Below, piece after piece: positions 43,414-55,137 of a stretch of DNA of 64,000 nucleotides. Under the pieces are notes generated by a model that worked only from the letters and a program-made list of their open reading frames with translations, was not told the origin of the DNA and searched no databases. This DNA is from Trametes villosa. Its lineage: Eukaryota > Basidiomycota > Agaricomycetes > Polyporales > Polyporaceae. The position numbers and the translations under genes are program-made. Position 1 is the first letter of the stretch; every line of letters begins with the position of its first letter. The stretch covers positions 4,526,001 to 4,590,000 of the forward strand of contig PUDQ02000003.1 of NCBI GenBank assembly GCA_002964805.2. The letters run 5' to 3'.

Positions 43414-45034
43414 TCACGCTAACCTGTACCCAATGCTGCGCCTGTTCGGCGAGTGCGCCTGCGGCCGTGCGTGCAGCAGCATCCAGCGCGGCATGCGCGT
43501 CACCTCCGTCACCGTCGTGATCGTCGTGGTCGTGGTCGTCCGCGTCGTCGTGATGTGGTCGCGCTCCTCCGTGACTGACACCGTCTCCGTCGTCGCCGGC
43601 GGCGAGACCGCGCGAGCGCTTCGCACCTCGACCTCCTTGTCGTGCTCGTCTGCCGCGGGCGCGCACCGGGTGTAGTGCCAGAGCTGCGCGGACTCGCCGG
43701 CGCGGAGGCGCGTGAGTTGGATCTACATGACGTGGGGATGGGGATGTCAGCGGAAGTCTGGCGAGCGGTTTGGTGGACTGCGTACCTTTGTCCCTGGGGA
43801 CTTGCTGCCCCATTCTGCGAGGGCGAAGACGAAGTCCGTGTTCGGCCATGAAACCCTGAGAGCATATACTCAGCCAACACCCTGCGCCGGCTGCGAAAGG
43901 ACGCACCTAATGCCCTCCTCCGTCTGCTCGACGTTCCAGCTGACCGGGTACGGGCTCGCGACGATGGCAGCATTCTCACGCAGGCCGTCCTCGGTCGTGA
44001 GGTATAGTGGATGCCCCTCGCTCGACCGCCGGACGCAGCGAATGACGTACCCATGCCCGCTCGGGATGAACTCCCACTGTGACAGCAGCAGCCGTCAACA
44101 ACGGTCTCCACATGAAGACATCGATACGCACCTGTTGGTTCGGCCCGCCGTGCATGGGGTACCCGATGAGCGTCTTGTTGTCCATACCCGACATGTCCAC
44201 CGCCGTGCCGCTCCGCGCGTTCAACAGCACGTACGTCCCGGGAGTCCACACGCCCCCGGCTGGGGTACCAGCACCCGACCCCGACCCGGTAGAGACAGCA
44301 GTCGCGTCGCTCGCCTCCGGGTCGTGGTGCGCAGCCTGCGTGTGGTGCTCGAGGCCAGGCGGGGAGGCGTGCTCCCGCTCTTCTGCCACAGGCGCGAGGT
44401 CTTCCTCGGTCTTCACTGCGGCACGCGGAGTCGTCACCGTGTCTGGCTCGACTTGCGACTCCGCGTCCTGGAACACCCCGGCGTCCTGCTCTTGCGCGTC
44501 GTTGCCCCGCTGCTTCTCTTCCGCAGGGGATTCCTCCGCCTCGAGCGAGCCGCCGAGCGGGATGAGGCCCGTCCCGAGGTCCTTCTCCTCAGTAGGGATC
44601 GAGTTGAGGACGTGGGGGACATCCTGCACATCGTAGCCCTGCACGCGCACTTCGTTCTCTGGGGAAGGCGACCGCCAGGGCTCGGGGGGAGGACTCGCAG
44701 ATGGGGTGCCGGGTGAGGGCGTGGGCGGCTCCGCACCAGGCATTGCGCTCGCCGAGCGCACAGACGCGGTGTCCGTCGCAGAGCGAGCGAGCTGCGCCGT
44801 TCGCTGGCGCGGGCTGCTCCTCCGGGAGTTCATGTCGCTCGGTGCGTTTCCCATCTTGCCTGTCGGTTTCGAGGTCGAGGTCTTGTCGCTCTTTGGGTTG
44901 GTGTCGGGTTTGCGCTCACGGCCGAAGAACAGGTGCTTGAAGGTGTGCGAGGACGAGGAGGTAGTAGTAGTGGTAGAGGACTTGTCGGTGCGGTTCCCGC
45001 GGAGACGGATGCTGAGGCTCTGGAGGTGGGGCAT
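43414..45034 (-). CDS. Ricin-B-like (beta-trefoil) lectin-domain protein
   Basis: 483 residues; exons 44132-45034, 43907-44076, 43786-43855, 43414-43722. The first 250 residues are low-complexity (Ser/Thr, Pro, acidic) and probably disordered. A ricin-B-type lectin repeat block follows: GTYVLLNARSGTAVDMSG, NKTLIGYPMHGGPNQQWEF, HGYVIRCV and TKVQLTRLRAGESAQLWHY, with the QxW-type signature in QQW and AQLW. The tail has a long Thr-rich run (ITTTRTTTTTTITTVTE). There is no signal peptide, so a cytoplasmic or cortical sugar-binding role is likely. The start could also be the internal MGNAPSD (about 44854). The last exon may splice again near 43430, which would change the final few residues. Confidence 0.75.
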
Positions 45035-45784
45035 TCTGTGAGGAGGGAGGGAGAGCGCCGTTTAACATAGCTGGCGATCGAGGGCAGGACTTGGGCGGGT
45101 GGAGGCCATGAGTCTGGCGGCGCGCGGCGGACGCCTGCCCTCGGCGTGGGTGGGGAGAAGGTCTACAATATCCGCAGGCGAGCGCGGTGCAGCACGCAAC
45201 GTGCATCTCATAGAAGAGACACTATCAAGCCGGCGGACTGCCGCTGCTACCCCTGCATACAGTGGGCAGCCTGTATCTGTCTCACCTTCGTTGTGGCTGC
45301 CGCTCTTCATGTTGAGCGAATATCAGACGTCAGTATCAGTCGAGACTACTGCGTTTGCGCTAGAGTGCTGGGTAGAGGACTAATCTCTCCATTGAGAATC
45401 CACCAGCATGCGAGTGGACCAGTGTAACTCACCTTTACTGGACGGTCACTTGCAGCCATGTCGCGAGGCTCGTGCGTGGCTTCACGGTCGACAGGTATCA
45501 CCCGGCGCGCTAACCGAGGGGACTGGCGAATCGGTCACGGCCGTGATAACACACCCCACCGCGCAGTGTACAAGTCTTCTCGGGAAGCAACTCAGCCTGA
45601 CATCATGAGGGTAGCAGTCAAAGGCTGGAAATGGCCTACTTGCCCAGTGTCCATAATGATGCCTGTTGCACCTTCTCGAGCAGACATAGTGGGAAAATGA
45701 TGAAGAACACACCAGAATACAGGCCTGAAATAAGTGAATGATGATACAGTATGCAGATCCAGCATCGGCCGCTTCCTGGCCCGA
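45035..45784. other. Intergenic between lectin and SUMO genes
   Basis: No gene supported; upstream region of the lectin gene and 3' flank of SUMO. Confidence 0.5.
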
Positions 45785-46370
45785 CTACCACGCGCCGCCA
45801 CCAAGCTGCGTTTTCAGGCAAAGATGTTTTAGAGAACTGTATCAGAGTGGTGGAGTGTAGCATACTCACCTGCTGAAGATGAGCGTCGATGGCATCGCCG
45901 TCCTCCATACCGTGCTGTAGTCCCCAGAGCTGTGAGTGCCTTCTCCCGGCGTGTGGCGTATAGCAGACAGACCTCTGCCGGAGTCTCCTCTGGGCGCAAC
46001 CTCTGTCCGCCATATGTGAACTTGAATGTTCCTGCAAAGTTTGCGATGAGCACAAATTTCCTTCGTTCTCTAGCGCAGATGCGGACCTGGCTCTTTCTGG
46101 AAACGTTTCTATGGCGTCTCCTCAGTCCACTGGAACACAGACAACGACATAGAGCAGATTGACGCACCTCTGCTGCCTCAAACAACTTCTTAAACGGCAT
46201 GCCGGGCTTCACCTTCACCGTGCATGCTAAGCGACGCGCGCAAGCGTCCAGAAGGCGATCGGTCAGCGCCCCGCCCAACGCGCCTGCCGCAGCGACTCAC
46301 TTTGTCCCTCAAAGTCGACAACGAGGTTGATCTTCGGCTTCACGTCCTCCTGCGGCTGTTCTTCGGTCAT
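45785..46370 (-). CDS. SMT3: SUMO (Smt3-type ubiquitin-like modifier)
   Basis: 91-residue precursor from six short exons: 46301-46370, 46168-46226, 46087-46108 (22 nt), 45973-46031, 45870-45914, 45785-45805. The sequence reads TVKVKPGMPFKKLFEAAEKR, FQKEPGTFKFTYGGQRLRP, EETPAE, then GMEDGDAIDAHLQQLGG with tail GAW. The beta-grasp fold and the diglycine are plain. The tail after GG must be clipped by a Ulp-type protease before conjugation. It acts in nuclear and cytoplasmic sumoylation. Lys in the N-terminal VKPKI region could serve as a chain acceptor. Housekeeping gene, divergently placed from F-box 3. Confidence 0.9.
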
Positions 46371-46860
46371 GTTCGCGCGCGTGGGGGTCGGCTTAGCGGT
46401 GGGGAGGAGGGGGCAGTGGGTGGAGAAGGCGAAAACGCGGTGTCCGCGCGCGCCGAGGACGCGACTGGGGTGGCTGCAGCGCACGTGACGCTTCGCGTCC
46501 GTTCCCACCGCGCGGCTTCTTCAAGCTTGCAGCAGGACTCTTCTCCCAGGTCCATCAGTCGAAGGAACACCAGGAGTGGGTGAGTATCGCTGTTCTATAT
46601 CTCTTGCAAGCCATTCCGATTGACTACAGTTGCACGTCAGATAGATATTCGGAGTGACTATCATCTACTTCATTGTCAGCCACGGAGACTGCGCCCATCT
46701 GCTACGACTTCCTCACCAATCACAACGTACTCACACATGGATGTCGACTCGGACCCTCACTCACTTCTAACGCTTCTTGCTACCCAATTGCGCAGGTGAG
46801 TCCTATGCCTCCACACGACTGAGACATTCCAACGTGTCGATCTGATGAGCGGCCTGTTGT
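46371..46860. promoter_or_regulatory. Shared upstream region, SUMO and F-box 3
   Basis: 490 bp between divergent start codons. I see no separate gene; it must hold both promoters. The exact elements are not identified. Confidence 0.4.
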
Positions 46861-48642
46861 GTGTGGCATAGGCTCGGACAGCCAATGCCTGACGCATGGC
46901 GAGCTGCGTGCCCGCCACCTGTCCTCTTCGACGAGAAATCACCCGCCCCGCTGTATGGACTGCCTGCTGTCGACCTCGATAATCGCCACATGACATCCTA
47001 TCCCCGAGACGCCAGCAACAAACCTCTCTTCGACCAACGACGAAGGTTCGAGCTCGAGCTCTTGAGCTGGACCGCCCTCAGGAACGCAGATCTCCCAATT
47101 CATACCTTGCCGGCCGAGGTGCTCCTACAGATCTTCAAAGAGTTTCTTCTTCCAGTCAATCCATCGACGGTTGGGCACCCCGTCTATGCCGGATACGACA
47201 CTGCTAAGGCCAAGAAACGTCCCTGGGCGCGCTTCATGGGCGTTTGTCGGCACTGGTGCGCCCTCATCAGGAACACGGGGTGCTTTTGGAGGGACGTCGT
47301 GGTGGCAGGGGAAACCCGCTGGCTTGACCTCGCATTGCGTCGCCTGGGCAAGAGACCCCTCCGTGTCTGGATCAAGAGCGATCGCCGTCTGGAAGAGACC
47401 ATATCGACTCTAGTCGAGCATTCCGACCACATCGAGCTCCTGGACATCCCCGCCACTGTATACGACTCGAATCCCTGTCTCCTGAATTCACTCCTGCACC
47501 GCCCCTACCCCATGCTTTCCAGCTTAGAGTTGCTCCTGAGACGACCAGAAGAAGATCAGGGCCAGATGCACCTCTCCTGCGACTACTACCCCAGAATCAC
47601 ATCGCTACGCTTGGCATGCACGTCTCTCCAATGGACTGCATCGCTATTGGAAAATCTACGGGTTCTTTCGCTGTCAAGTTGTCAGCTTGCTACATCCCCT
47701 ATCCCTCTGCCAGAGTTCTTGGCCGTCCTGGAGTACGGTCAACACCTCGAGCTTCTCTCTCTAGGTTCTTTTCTCTCCTTCGCATTGGAGCCCCAAGGCT
47801 CCGCGTCGCGCGAACGTCTTATAGCGCTCCCGCGACTACGCCATCTATCTCTTTCCGAAGCCCCCGTCGACATCGCGCGACTGCTGAGGTACATCAGAAT
47901 ACCCGATACATGTCGCATTTACCTGGAAGGACAGTGCGGCGAGGTTGACGATCCGTCAATCAGTTATGATTCCATGCTCCCACCAGATCGTGCTCGAATA
48001 CCCTTCCTACCATCCATCACCGACGTCTCCGTTACTATAGTCAGTTCCGAAAACAGAATCCTCTGCCGCGACCTCCCCTGTGAGCTCTCGCTCCACTCGT
48101 CGGCTCACCGCGCGGCCTGGGATTTTTGGCTCGACACGGGGCTACGGCAATTCACGGGCCTGTTCAGCCACGCCGGGTCCTCGTTGACGTCTCTGAACAT
48201 CATCGGCATGCTCGACGTTTTGCCGTCGTCCACCTGGGATGCCCTGTTCGCGGCGTTCCCCGCGCTACAAACCTTGACGCTTTACACCTGCAAGCTCCAG
48301 ATCTTCCCCACGTCCGTCACCCACTCGCTGTCCACGCCCGCCGCCAACGAACATGGAATCCCGGAAGCCCTCCGCTTCCGCTGCCCTAATCTCAAGCGCC
48401 TCGAGATCCGCGGCTGGGAGTGGGACTCCCTCGCGGTAGAAGCCGTGCTGGACTGTCTGGGCTCGCGCGCGGCGCTCGGGGCCCCGAAGCTGGAGGTTCT
48501 GTGTCTGGGCGCATGGTGGCATGGCGGGGAAGAGGAGGAGCGTGCGAGGGCATGGGCGTGGTATTTACCCCGGCTGCGCGCCGCGGTCGGTCAGTTCCAT
48601 AAACGCGATGAGCCCTTTTCGCTTTCACGGGCGTATTCCTAG
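46861..48642 (+). CDS. F-box protein 3
   Basis: Up to 593 residues, single exon. The F-box is near residues 77-135 (DLPIHTLPAEVLLQIFKEFL...RFMGVCRHWCALIRNTGCFWRDV). It is followed by leucine-rich repeats such as YPMLSSLELLL, YGQHLELLSLGSF and LPRLRHLSLSE. The C-terminal block (WDALFAAFPALQTL...FRCPNLKRLEIRGWEWD) pairs it with F-box 2. An in-frame ATG at 46990 (MTSYPRD...) is an alternative start. Likely substrate adaptor of an SCF ubiquitin ligase. It is convergent with SDR3, repeating the F-box 2/SDR2 arrangement. Confidence 0.85.
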   Translation: MWHRLGQPMPDAWRAACPPPVLFDEKSPAPLYGLPAVDLDNRHMTSYPRDASNKPLFDQRRRFELELLSWTALRNADLPIHTLPAEVLLQIFKEFLLPVNPSTVGHPVYAGYDTAKAKKRPWARFMGVCRHWCALIRNTGCFWRDVVVAGETRWLDLALRRLGKRPLRVWIKSDRRLEETISTLVEHSDHIELLDIPATVYDSNPCLLNSLLHRPYPMLSSLELLLRRPEEDQGQMHLSCDYYPRITSLRLACTSLQWTASLLENLRVLSLSSCQLATSPIPLPEFLAVLEYGQHLELLSLGSFLSFALEPQGSASRERLIALPRLRHLSLSEAPVDIARLLRYIRIPDTCRIYLEGQCGEVDDPSISYDSMLPPDRARIPFLPSITDVSVTIVSSENRILCRDLPCELSLHSSAHRAAWDFWLDTGLRQFTGLFSHAGSSLTSLNIIGMLDVLPSSTWDALFAAFPALQTLTLYTCKLQIFPTSVTHSLSTPAANEHGIPEALRFRCPNLKRLEIRGWEWDSLAVEAVLDCLGSRAALGAPKLEVLCLGAWWHGGEEEERARAWAWYLPRLRAAVGQFHKRDEPFSLSRAYS

Positions 48643-49070
48643 CGTTGGGGAGCTTATAATACTGGTGTCGAGTGGGTGCGTATACTCGCCAGCACGAGGC
48701 GGTAGGGCAAGTTGAAGGAGACCTCGCGTTTTCCGTGCCTTACGACGGCATTGTCGCCCTTCCAGATGACCTGAGTATCTACGTACGTAACAAACCCGCA
48801 GATTGTAACATATGTTGTGTGCATGTATGTCGAGGGGCTCCAAACGTTAGCGTGCGAGTGCGGTAGCGGAACCTCAGTGTGAGTTCAGGAGCAGCCACAT
48901 CGGCGCTGGATCCCAGCCTTCGTGTGTCTATTTAAAACATCTGAAAGAGACACGGGCGCACAGTAGATATGCACAACAAATACATCGACAGTAAGTAGAT
49001 ACAAACGGTAGTGAACATCCCAGATCAACAAGCAGACTCGTGAGCGTTCGACATTAGAGGCGGGCCCCGT
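48643..49070. other. Intergenic between convergent F-box 3 and SDR3
   Basis: No gene seen; 3' flanks only. Confidence 0.5.
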
Positions 49071-50120
49071 CTACTTCCCCAGGCCCTCCGACCACGACTC
49101 GTACTGGTCGATCTCCTTCGTGAGCGCCTGGATCTTCTCGCGCGCGAACGCGATCGAGTCCTTGCCGAGCGGGAAGTGCAACGGCGGGCTCGGCAGGCGC
49201 GCGAGCGCAAGGATCTTCGCGACCGCGGGCCCGGCCGCGACGGGCTGCAGGTCCGCCTCCGCGTCCGACTCCTGACCCGCGCCCTTGAGGAACGCGCCGC
49301 GGAACTGGTACACCGGCAGCGCGGGGTTGTTGTACGCGGGGTGCTGCGGGATGAGGATCATGTTCGTGCCGAGGTTGAAGACGGACGTCTGGAACGAGCC
49401 GGGCTCGATGATGGACACCTGCAGAGCGGGTGGTTAGTACATGTGTGGCGCAGACGGCGGAGGAAGATACTAGCCTTAATGTTCCAGGCAGGGTCAAGCT
49501 CCTTCGCAAGCGACTCGCTGAAGCCCTCAAGAGCTATCGCGCAAGGATTATCAGCAACACGCAGCATAGACGACATACGTAGTGAGCTCACCATGCTTCG
49601 ACGCCGCGTAGAAACCAATGATCGGCGCGCCCGCCAGGCCCGCCATCGAGCTGTTCTGCAGCAGCAGGCCGCCCTGCGGCTTGTTCTCCTCGCGGAAGAA
49701 CCGCACCGCCCGCTGCGACACGTGCACCGCGCCCCAGAAGTTCACCTCCACCTGCGAGCGCGCGACATCGTCCGGGAAGGACTCGTTCTCGCCGACCGCG
49801 ACGAAGCCGGCGTTGTTGAACACGACGTCAATGCGACCGAAGGCCGCCTTAGCCTGCGCGAATGCGGCGTCAATTTCGTCGATCTTTGTGACGTCAAGCT
49901 TGAGCACGCGGAGGCGGTCGGAGGGGTATTTCGCGATGAGGTCGTCGAGCACGGAAGGCTTCCGGAGGGTTGCGACGACTTTGTCGCCGCTCTCGAGGGC
50001 TTGGATGACGGTCTCGCGACCGAAGCCGGTGGAGGAGCCAGTGACTAGAGTATGATATGTTAGACGCGAAGTAGCGGTGGAAGTGAGAGACTTACTGAGC
50101 CAAACGCGGGATGCAGACAT
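49071..50120 (-). CDS. Short-chain dehydrogenase/reductase 3
   Basis: 294 residues; exons 50096-50120, 49592-50044, 49475-49533, 49071-49418, exactly the exon sizes of SDR1 and SDR2. Motifs are ITGSSTGFGRE (cofactor), NNAGFVAVG, LLLQNSSMAG and catalytic GFYAASKH. It is more diverged than SDR1/SDR2 are from each other (for example RSQVEVNFWG, SIIEPGSFQTSVFNLGTNM). The third intron has a GC donor (GCTAGT) where the paralogs have GT. It may have a related but different substrate. Confidence 0.9.
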
Positions 50121-50202
50121 TGTGGTGTTAAGTGCTTCGGATGTGGAGGGAAGTTGGTGATTGAGTCGGTGGGTGATGAAGTTCGCGTTGGATGCTGTCC
50201 TT

Positions 50203-50208
50203 CTTATA
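50203..50208 (-). promoter_or_regulatory. TATA-like box of SDR3
   Basis: TATAAG on the minus strand, about 85 bp before the ATG. Weaker than those of SDR1 and SDR2. Confidence 0.4.
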
Positions 50209-52552
50209 CGTTGTCATTTTGCTCGCTGGTGTGTATGGCCTCTCCTCTGAGTGGACTCGTTGTACTGCTCCAATTCCACCCTCTGGCGATGTATGTAAGC
50301 GATGGCCGCAGAGACGCTCAAGTGAGACGAAGGTGAAACCTGACAAATCGGCTTGTAGAGCGAGTAAGCGCCGGTCAGCAGCAGGCGGTTGGTAGTCCGT
50401 TTTGATGGCTTACTCATTTATCGCCCCTTGCCTTCCGAGAGGAATGAGAGCAAGTCCTGCTGCACAACTCGTTATCCTCCCTTTCCGAATATGAAGATGG
50501 GTCTGCGAAGCGTACCTCGAAGTCAATCAGTCATCTATCTGTCCCCGAGCGACTCGGACTTATCGTCTTTCAGCCTGCTCGCCAAAGCAAACCCTCGCTG
50601 CAGCGCTCTCGGGGGGCGGCAGGCGATCGTGGGATGCCAGCGACAACATATCGCAGACACAGGCTTGGTCAGGCGAAAGGAGCAGACTGTCGAAGTGGTA
50701 CGCTGGGGCCGCGGCGCGAATTTGACTCATTGTGTAGGCATTTGGCGGAGTATGACGCGTGGCTCAGTAGCAGTAAGCTACTCGAGTTGGGCTCACTGTA
50801 AGAGACGAGCGGAAGTCCCCCGATGAGAGTCGCCGTGCAACACCCGCAGCTAAGTAGCTAGCAGCAGCTTGAACGCTGCGACTAGGGTCAGCAAAGTGGC
50901 ATCTAACGCTCATCCCAAGGGTATTTGTATAGCAAGACTGCACCTAGTTAGTTCATTAATGAGGGTTTGGTGGGGCAAGCTGGGGCTCCGGAAACTAACA
51001 GTACTAGTCCCGTCCGTAAGAGAGTCCGACGAGGCCGAACGACAAATAATGAACAAACCTCAGCTAGCTGAGCGCTCAGGAAAGTGGGCGGCGCAGCGGC
51101 AACTTCCGACCCCACTTCAGGAAGTGATCATGAAGCTTTTTCGCCCTTGAGCTTGGACCACTACCATCACTAACACCCCCAGGAACTTGTGGCTTTCTGC
51201 GCTGCAGCATCTCTAGCTTTCTGATAGGCTGCGAACTACTTACTCTGGATTCTGCGTACATTCGCTTGGATTGCCAAGAATATACGGGACTCGATACGAC
51301 CTGCTCCATGTGAGCCCCAACGTCCCTGAAGCCTTCATCCGCTTGCTGAAACTATCCCATCTTTACAGATATAAACTTAAGCGTTCTAGCCACGAATCTA
51401 GCATAGCCATCCTAGCATCTATGCCGAAGGAGAAGCAGATAAGAATTTCCGACATACCACGACGCGTCGCGTTTTGTCACGTGCTGCGAACTTGCTACGG
51501 ATAGCCCCGACTTGGCCGCGGCGGCGGCAGCCAACCGTGACCCACGACATTCCCGCGCAAGGTCCACCTTGGGTCCACCGCTCTACCATCGCCCTAGCAC
51601 ACCCTAATCCACTCAACTCGATCGTACGTCTTATGATGTTTGACCGATGCCCAACGCGCAGCTTTCGTATGTCGCAGCAAAGTGAAATGGCGCCGTCATC
51701 ACCATGCCCCCTTCCATCGAGGCCAAACTCCGGGCCGTCGCTGCCGATTCTGATAGTGAATCACCTCCAAGCTATTCCCCAATTCGCCGTCGAGCAGCCT
51801 CGTGCAGGGGAGTCTTACCTTCTGTTCGCACACCACTCGCATTGGCGCAATTCATCACTCTACATCGACAGCTCTCGAACGTTCTCCAGCTCAACGTGCT
51901 AGACCCCAACCCCGAGCAACCTCGCCGCTCGGCTGATGCAGTCGGGCGGCATCCAAAGCCTGAGGAGCCGGCTGCTATCCCTGGCTCCAGATGCACTCCA
52001 GAGGCACACTTATGCCACAATGACGAGAAGAAATCTCTCACCTGCTCTCTTTGAACGCCGAGTGGCTCAAACTGCCGCTTGGGCCGTTGCCGCGCATCGT
52101 CCGTGCGGACGGTGCGCGTCGAGGGCCCGAGCGTGAGACCGACGGCGTCCAAGGTTTGGACGCTGCCACAGACGTCGGAGGCTGTCGAGCGTTTCAATGC
52201 GATGTTCAACGCCTCGCCGGTGCGGTGGTGCGGCGTCTTGTCGAGCGAAAAAGCGTGGCCGTTTTCGGCGAATCCTCTCCTTTAATCTCAATCGAAGGCT
52301 GATCCGGGCGCGGGGCTCGCGCGTGCCCTTCCCCGCGCCTGCTTTTTTGTGATCTGGACTACCCCCCCTCGTGGGGCCGTGCCATGTCTGATTATGGTGC
52401 CGGCCAGGGCTCGGTGCGCGGCGGTATAGAAAGTGGCGTGCATTGTCCGCCGTCCGTCTCCCCCTTCTCGCACTCTGCTCCTCGTTGACCTTAGACTCCT
52501 CGCGCGTTCCTCCCCTCCGCTCTTTCACGCCCCTTCCGCCTTACGCCCCGCG
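50209..52552. other. Large intergenic region upstream of SDR3
   Basis: About 2.3 kb. The only candidate is a weak coding-like stretch at about 51704-52054 (MPPSIEAKLRAVAADSDSES...), which switches frames after about 70 residues and has no known domain. It could be a small spliced gene or debris. No third copy of the tiny secreted peptide was found here, although SDR1 and SDR2 have one upstream. Confidence 0.35.
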
Positions 52553-54174
52553 ATGCTCTTCCGGAGCCTCTCGTTCCTCCCCGTTCTCCTGCTCACGATC
52601 TGCCTCCTCGTCGCTCATTCTCCCGCCTCCGCCCTGAGCATACCCCCGAGCCTCAAGTCGCCCCGCCGCGTCAAGTCTCTGCGCGCACCTGAACAGGCCC
52701 TCTGGACGAACGCCCAACGCCTCGCCGTAGGCCTGCCCCCGCGCGCTCCGCGCACGTTCAAGCGCGCGACCTCCACCAGCCCTCTCGAACCCGCGTACGT
52801 CAAGCGCAGTGCACCCAGTCCGAGTGCTAGCCCCGCTGCCTACTCCAAAGCCAGACCGTACGTCGCGCTGCATCTAGCATGCCCTACGGAAAGCTCACCG
52901 TGCGCGACACTACAGTGCAGTCGAAATGCCGTACTCCGGGCGCATCGTAGCGCGCTTGGCCGGAACGACGGTCCCTATAGGATACGTGCGGGCCTCCCCG
53001 TCCGGTGTGTGAGTAAACCCCATCCCATCTCCCGTCTTGCCGATCGCAGCATCGCTCACTCCGTGCGCCCGTGCCTGATCTGCATCTATCGCCATGCTCT
53101 GCCCGGGGATGCGATGCTACAGCGCGCTTGGCAGCGATGAAGGCAGCGCGCACGTCTCGTTCGCGGCGTCGGGCCCGCGGGCGCTGTTCAGCATCGGCAG
53201 CATCGTCAAGGTTGCAACGGTGCGTGTGCCGGCTCGATTCCGCGAGAGCGCCCGTGTAGATGCTGACTTTGTCGTCCGACGCGCTAGCCCGGCGCATCCG
53301 CGTCCGCATCCGCGCTCGTGGAGGAATCGGCGTTCATAGGCGCAGCGGGCACAGCTGCACTCGGCGCTGGCTCCTCGAGGTACGTCCGCCTTACGCCCCC
53401 GACCCGCATCCGCGTCCCCGGGCTGGCAGCTCATCCTCGCTTCCCGCTTCTGTCTGTGTGTTTTCCGCGCCTAGTGCGGTCGCGCTCAACAGCGTGCAAC
53501 AAAGTGAGTCTAAACTGCATCCTTCTCCCCCCTGAGCCGCGCGCGCCGTCCCCGGGCCCCGCGCGCGAGCGCGTCCTGTCCTGCGGCATGCTTGCGCGGT
53601 GTGTGGCGTCCGTCGCGCGGCGTCCGAGCCCGCGGTAGGCCACCTGAGCACCGCGGAGACTCCAGGCGTCGCGCGCGCAGCCGTGAGGCGTGGTGGCGCG
53701 CGCGCCAACCACGCACGCGCTCCGATCGCGGCCCCGATCTCCTCTCTGACCCGCCCGGACGGCGGACACCACGCTAACGCGAGCGTCGAACTCTCTGTAG
53801 CGGCTCCCCACGACCGGCCAGCGGCGACCGCGGGCGAGTCCGCGATCTGGATGTACGACGCGGCGACGAATGCCCTCACAGGTGCGTTACGCTTGTTTCG
53901 GTCTCGCGCGGAGGCTGACTGGAATGTGTGTGGTGTGTAGCGCACTGGGTGAACCCGGACGGCTCGCATCCGAAGACGAAAGTGGCGCTGAGGGCGAGCG
54001 ACGGCGCGCTGCTGCTCACCGGCGACGGGGGCGCGTACAACAAGGCGCACCCGGATGACCTCATATACGAAGTGGTGCGTAGCGTGAACCAACGTTAGCC
54101 CGCCGCTGGCCGCAGTGCACAAGTCGCTAACCCGTTCTGTTCGCGCACAGACGCTCCACCTCGAGAGCGACTGA
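52553..54174 (+). CDS. Secreted protein of unknown function, multi-exon
   Basis: The signal peptide (MLFRSLSFLPVLLLTICLLV...ASA) precedes a basic, processed-looking pro-region (LKSPRRVKSLRAPEQALW...TFKRATS...VKRS) with several KR/RR sites. Confident exons are 52553-52857, 52916-53008 (EMPYSGRIVARLAGTTVPIG), 53123-53210 (ALGSDEGSAHVSFAASGPRA), one ending at 53880 (ESAIWMYDAATNALT), 53941-54074 (AHWVNPDGSHPKTKVALRAS) and 54151-54174 (TLHLESD, stop). Splicing between 53211 and about 53780 is not resolved; probable pieces lie near 53300-53380 and 53474-53502. It resembles a common group of agaricomycete secreted proteins of unknown role. Confidence 0.6.
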
Positions 54175-55137
54175 GCACTGAGCACCGAGCACCGAGCACC
54201 TGAACACGAGACCCCCGGATGAGCCCCATCGACCCCCTCTGTCTCCGATCCACCCACGCGCGACCCGCCGACGAAACGAAAGAAAACGCGCAGACGTACA
54301 CGGGCGGCCGTCCGTCTGCGCCGACGATGTACGACAATGTACGAGATGCACGCCCCTGATGTCAATGACGGACTCGAGTTCCGCGCGCCCTCTTCCCCGC
54401 CATCCCGCATGCAGCTCGCGCTACCCCCAGACAAGGGCGGGGTAGGAACATGCATGGACGCGGGGAACGGCACACGCTTCCCTCCCCTACACCTCCCCGC
54501 CGTAGACCCCGAACTCTTCCTTGCCTTCATCACTCTTGTGATATCGTACGCGTCCCTGATATTCCCTTTCGTACTCTGCTTCTGCTTCCGTGTGTCGGAC
54601 TAGACATTGGCTGTCGCTCTTACCGCCGCCGCCACCTCCTTCCCCTCCCCTCCCCTTCTCCCTCCCTCCTCCCGTTCCCCTCCTCCTGTTCTCTTCCATA
54701 TGTTGCCCTTCTATTGTTGTTTTACCGCGTCGCCTGGACAATGGACCCTGCCCCCTTGAGTCTCAGCCTGCCGGACCCTTTCCCCCTTCCCCTGCTGTTG
54801 TTATTGCTGCTTATTGTGTAATACGAGCTGCCGCACCGTGGCGTGTGCTCGGACCTGTGGATACTTGTTCGGTTCCCCCTTCCCCGCCTCCCCCTTTGGT
54901 ACACTTGTTGTCGTTTATCGTTTATCGTCTCTATTGTCGACGTTTGTGGCTGGAGGACCCTGGTCCCGGCGTAATATGTATGTCATCGTTGGAACAATTA
55001 CATAAATACAGATCCGGATCCGTGGATGTAGAGATGTAGTACGCAGTGGCCTAGATGATCGCGATGTTGAGGTCGTGGCGATGGAAGTGGCGCAGATGAG
55101 GTTGAGACGGAGGGGAGGGGTAGAAAACAAAAAGGTA
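54175..55137. other. Intergenic with homopyrimidine tract
   Basis: No gene supported. Bases 54635-54673 are a pure C/T run of 39 nt, continuing with few interruptions to about 54697. Such mirror-like polypyrimidine tracts can form triplex DNA or act as a nucleosome-free 3' region. Confidence 0.5.
55123..55134 (-). terminator. Pol III terminator of tRNA-Thr
   Basis: TTTTTGTTTT on the minus strand, right after the tRNA 3' end. Confidence 0.6.

Noticed and set aside
43712..44716. 334-codon plus-strand open frame
   Set aside because: Antisense shadow of the lectin gene, which has domain support and a consistent exon structure.
51704..52150. Possible small gene starting MPPSIEAKLRAV
   Set aside because: Coding character switches between frames, with no convincing splice sites, domain or paralog. 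Left as an intergenic note.
50209..52552. Third tiny-peptide gene upstream of SDR3
   Set aside because: I searched by eye for EWLVRR-like and signal-peptide coding sequence and found none, so the peptide is linked to SDR1 and SDR2 only.
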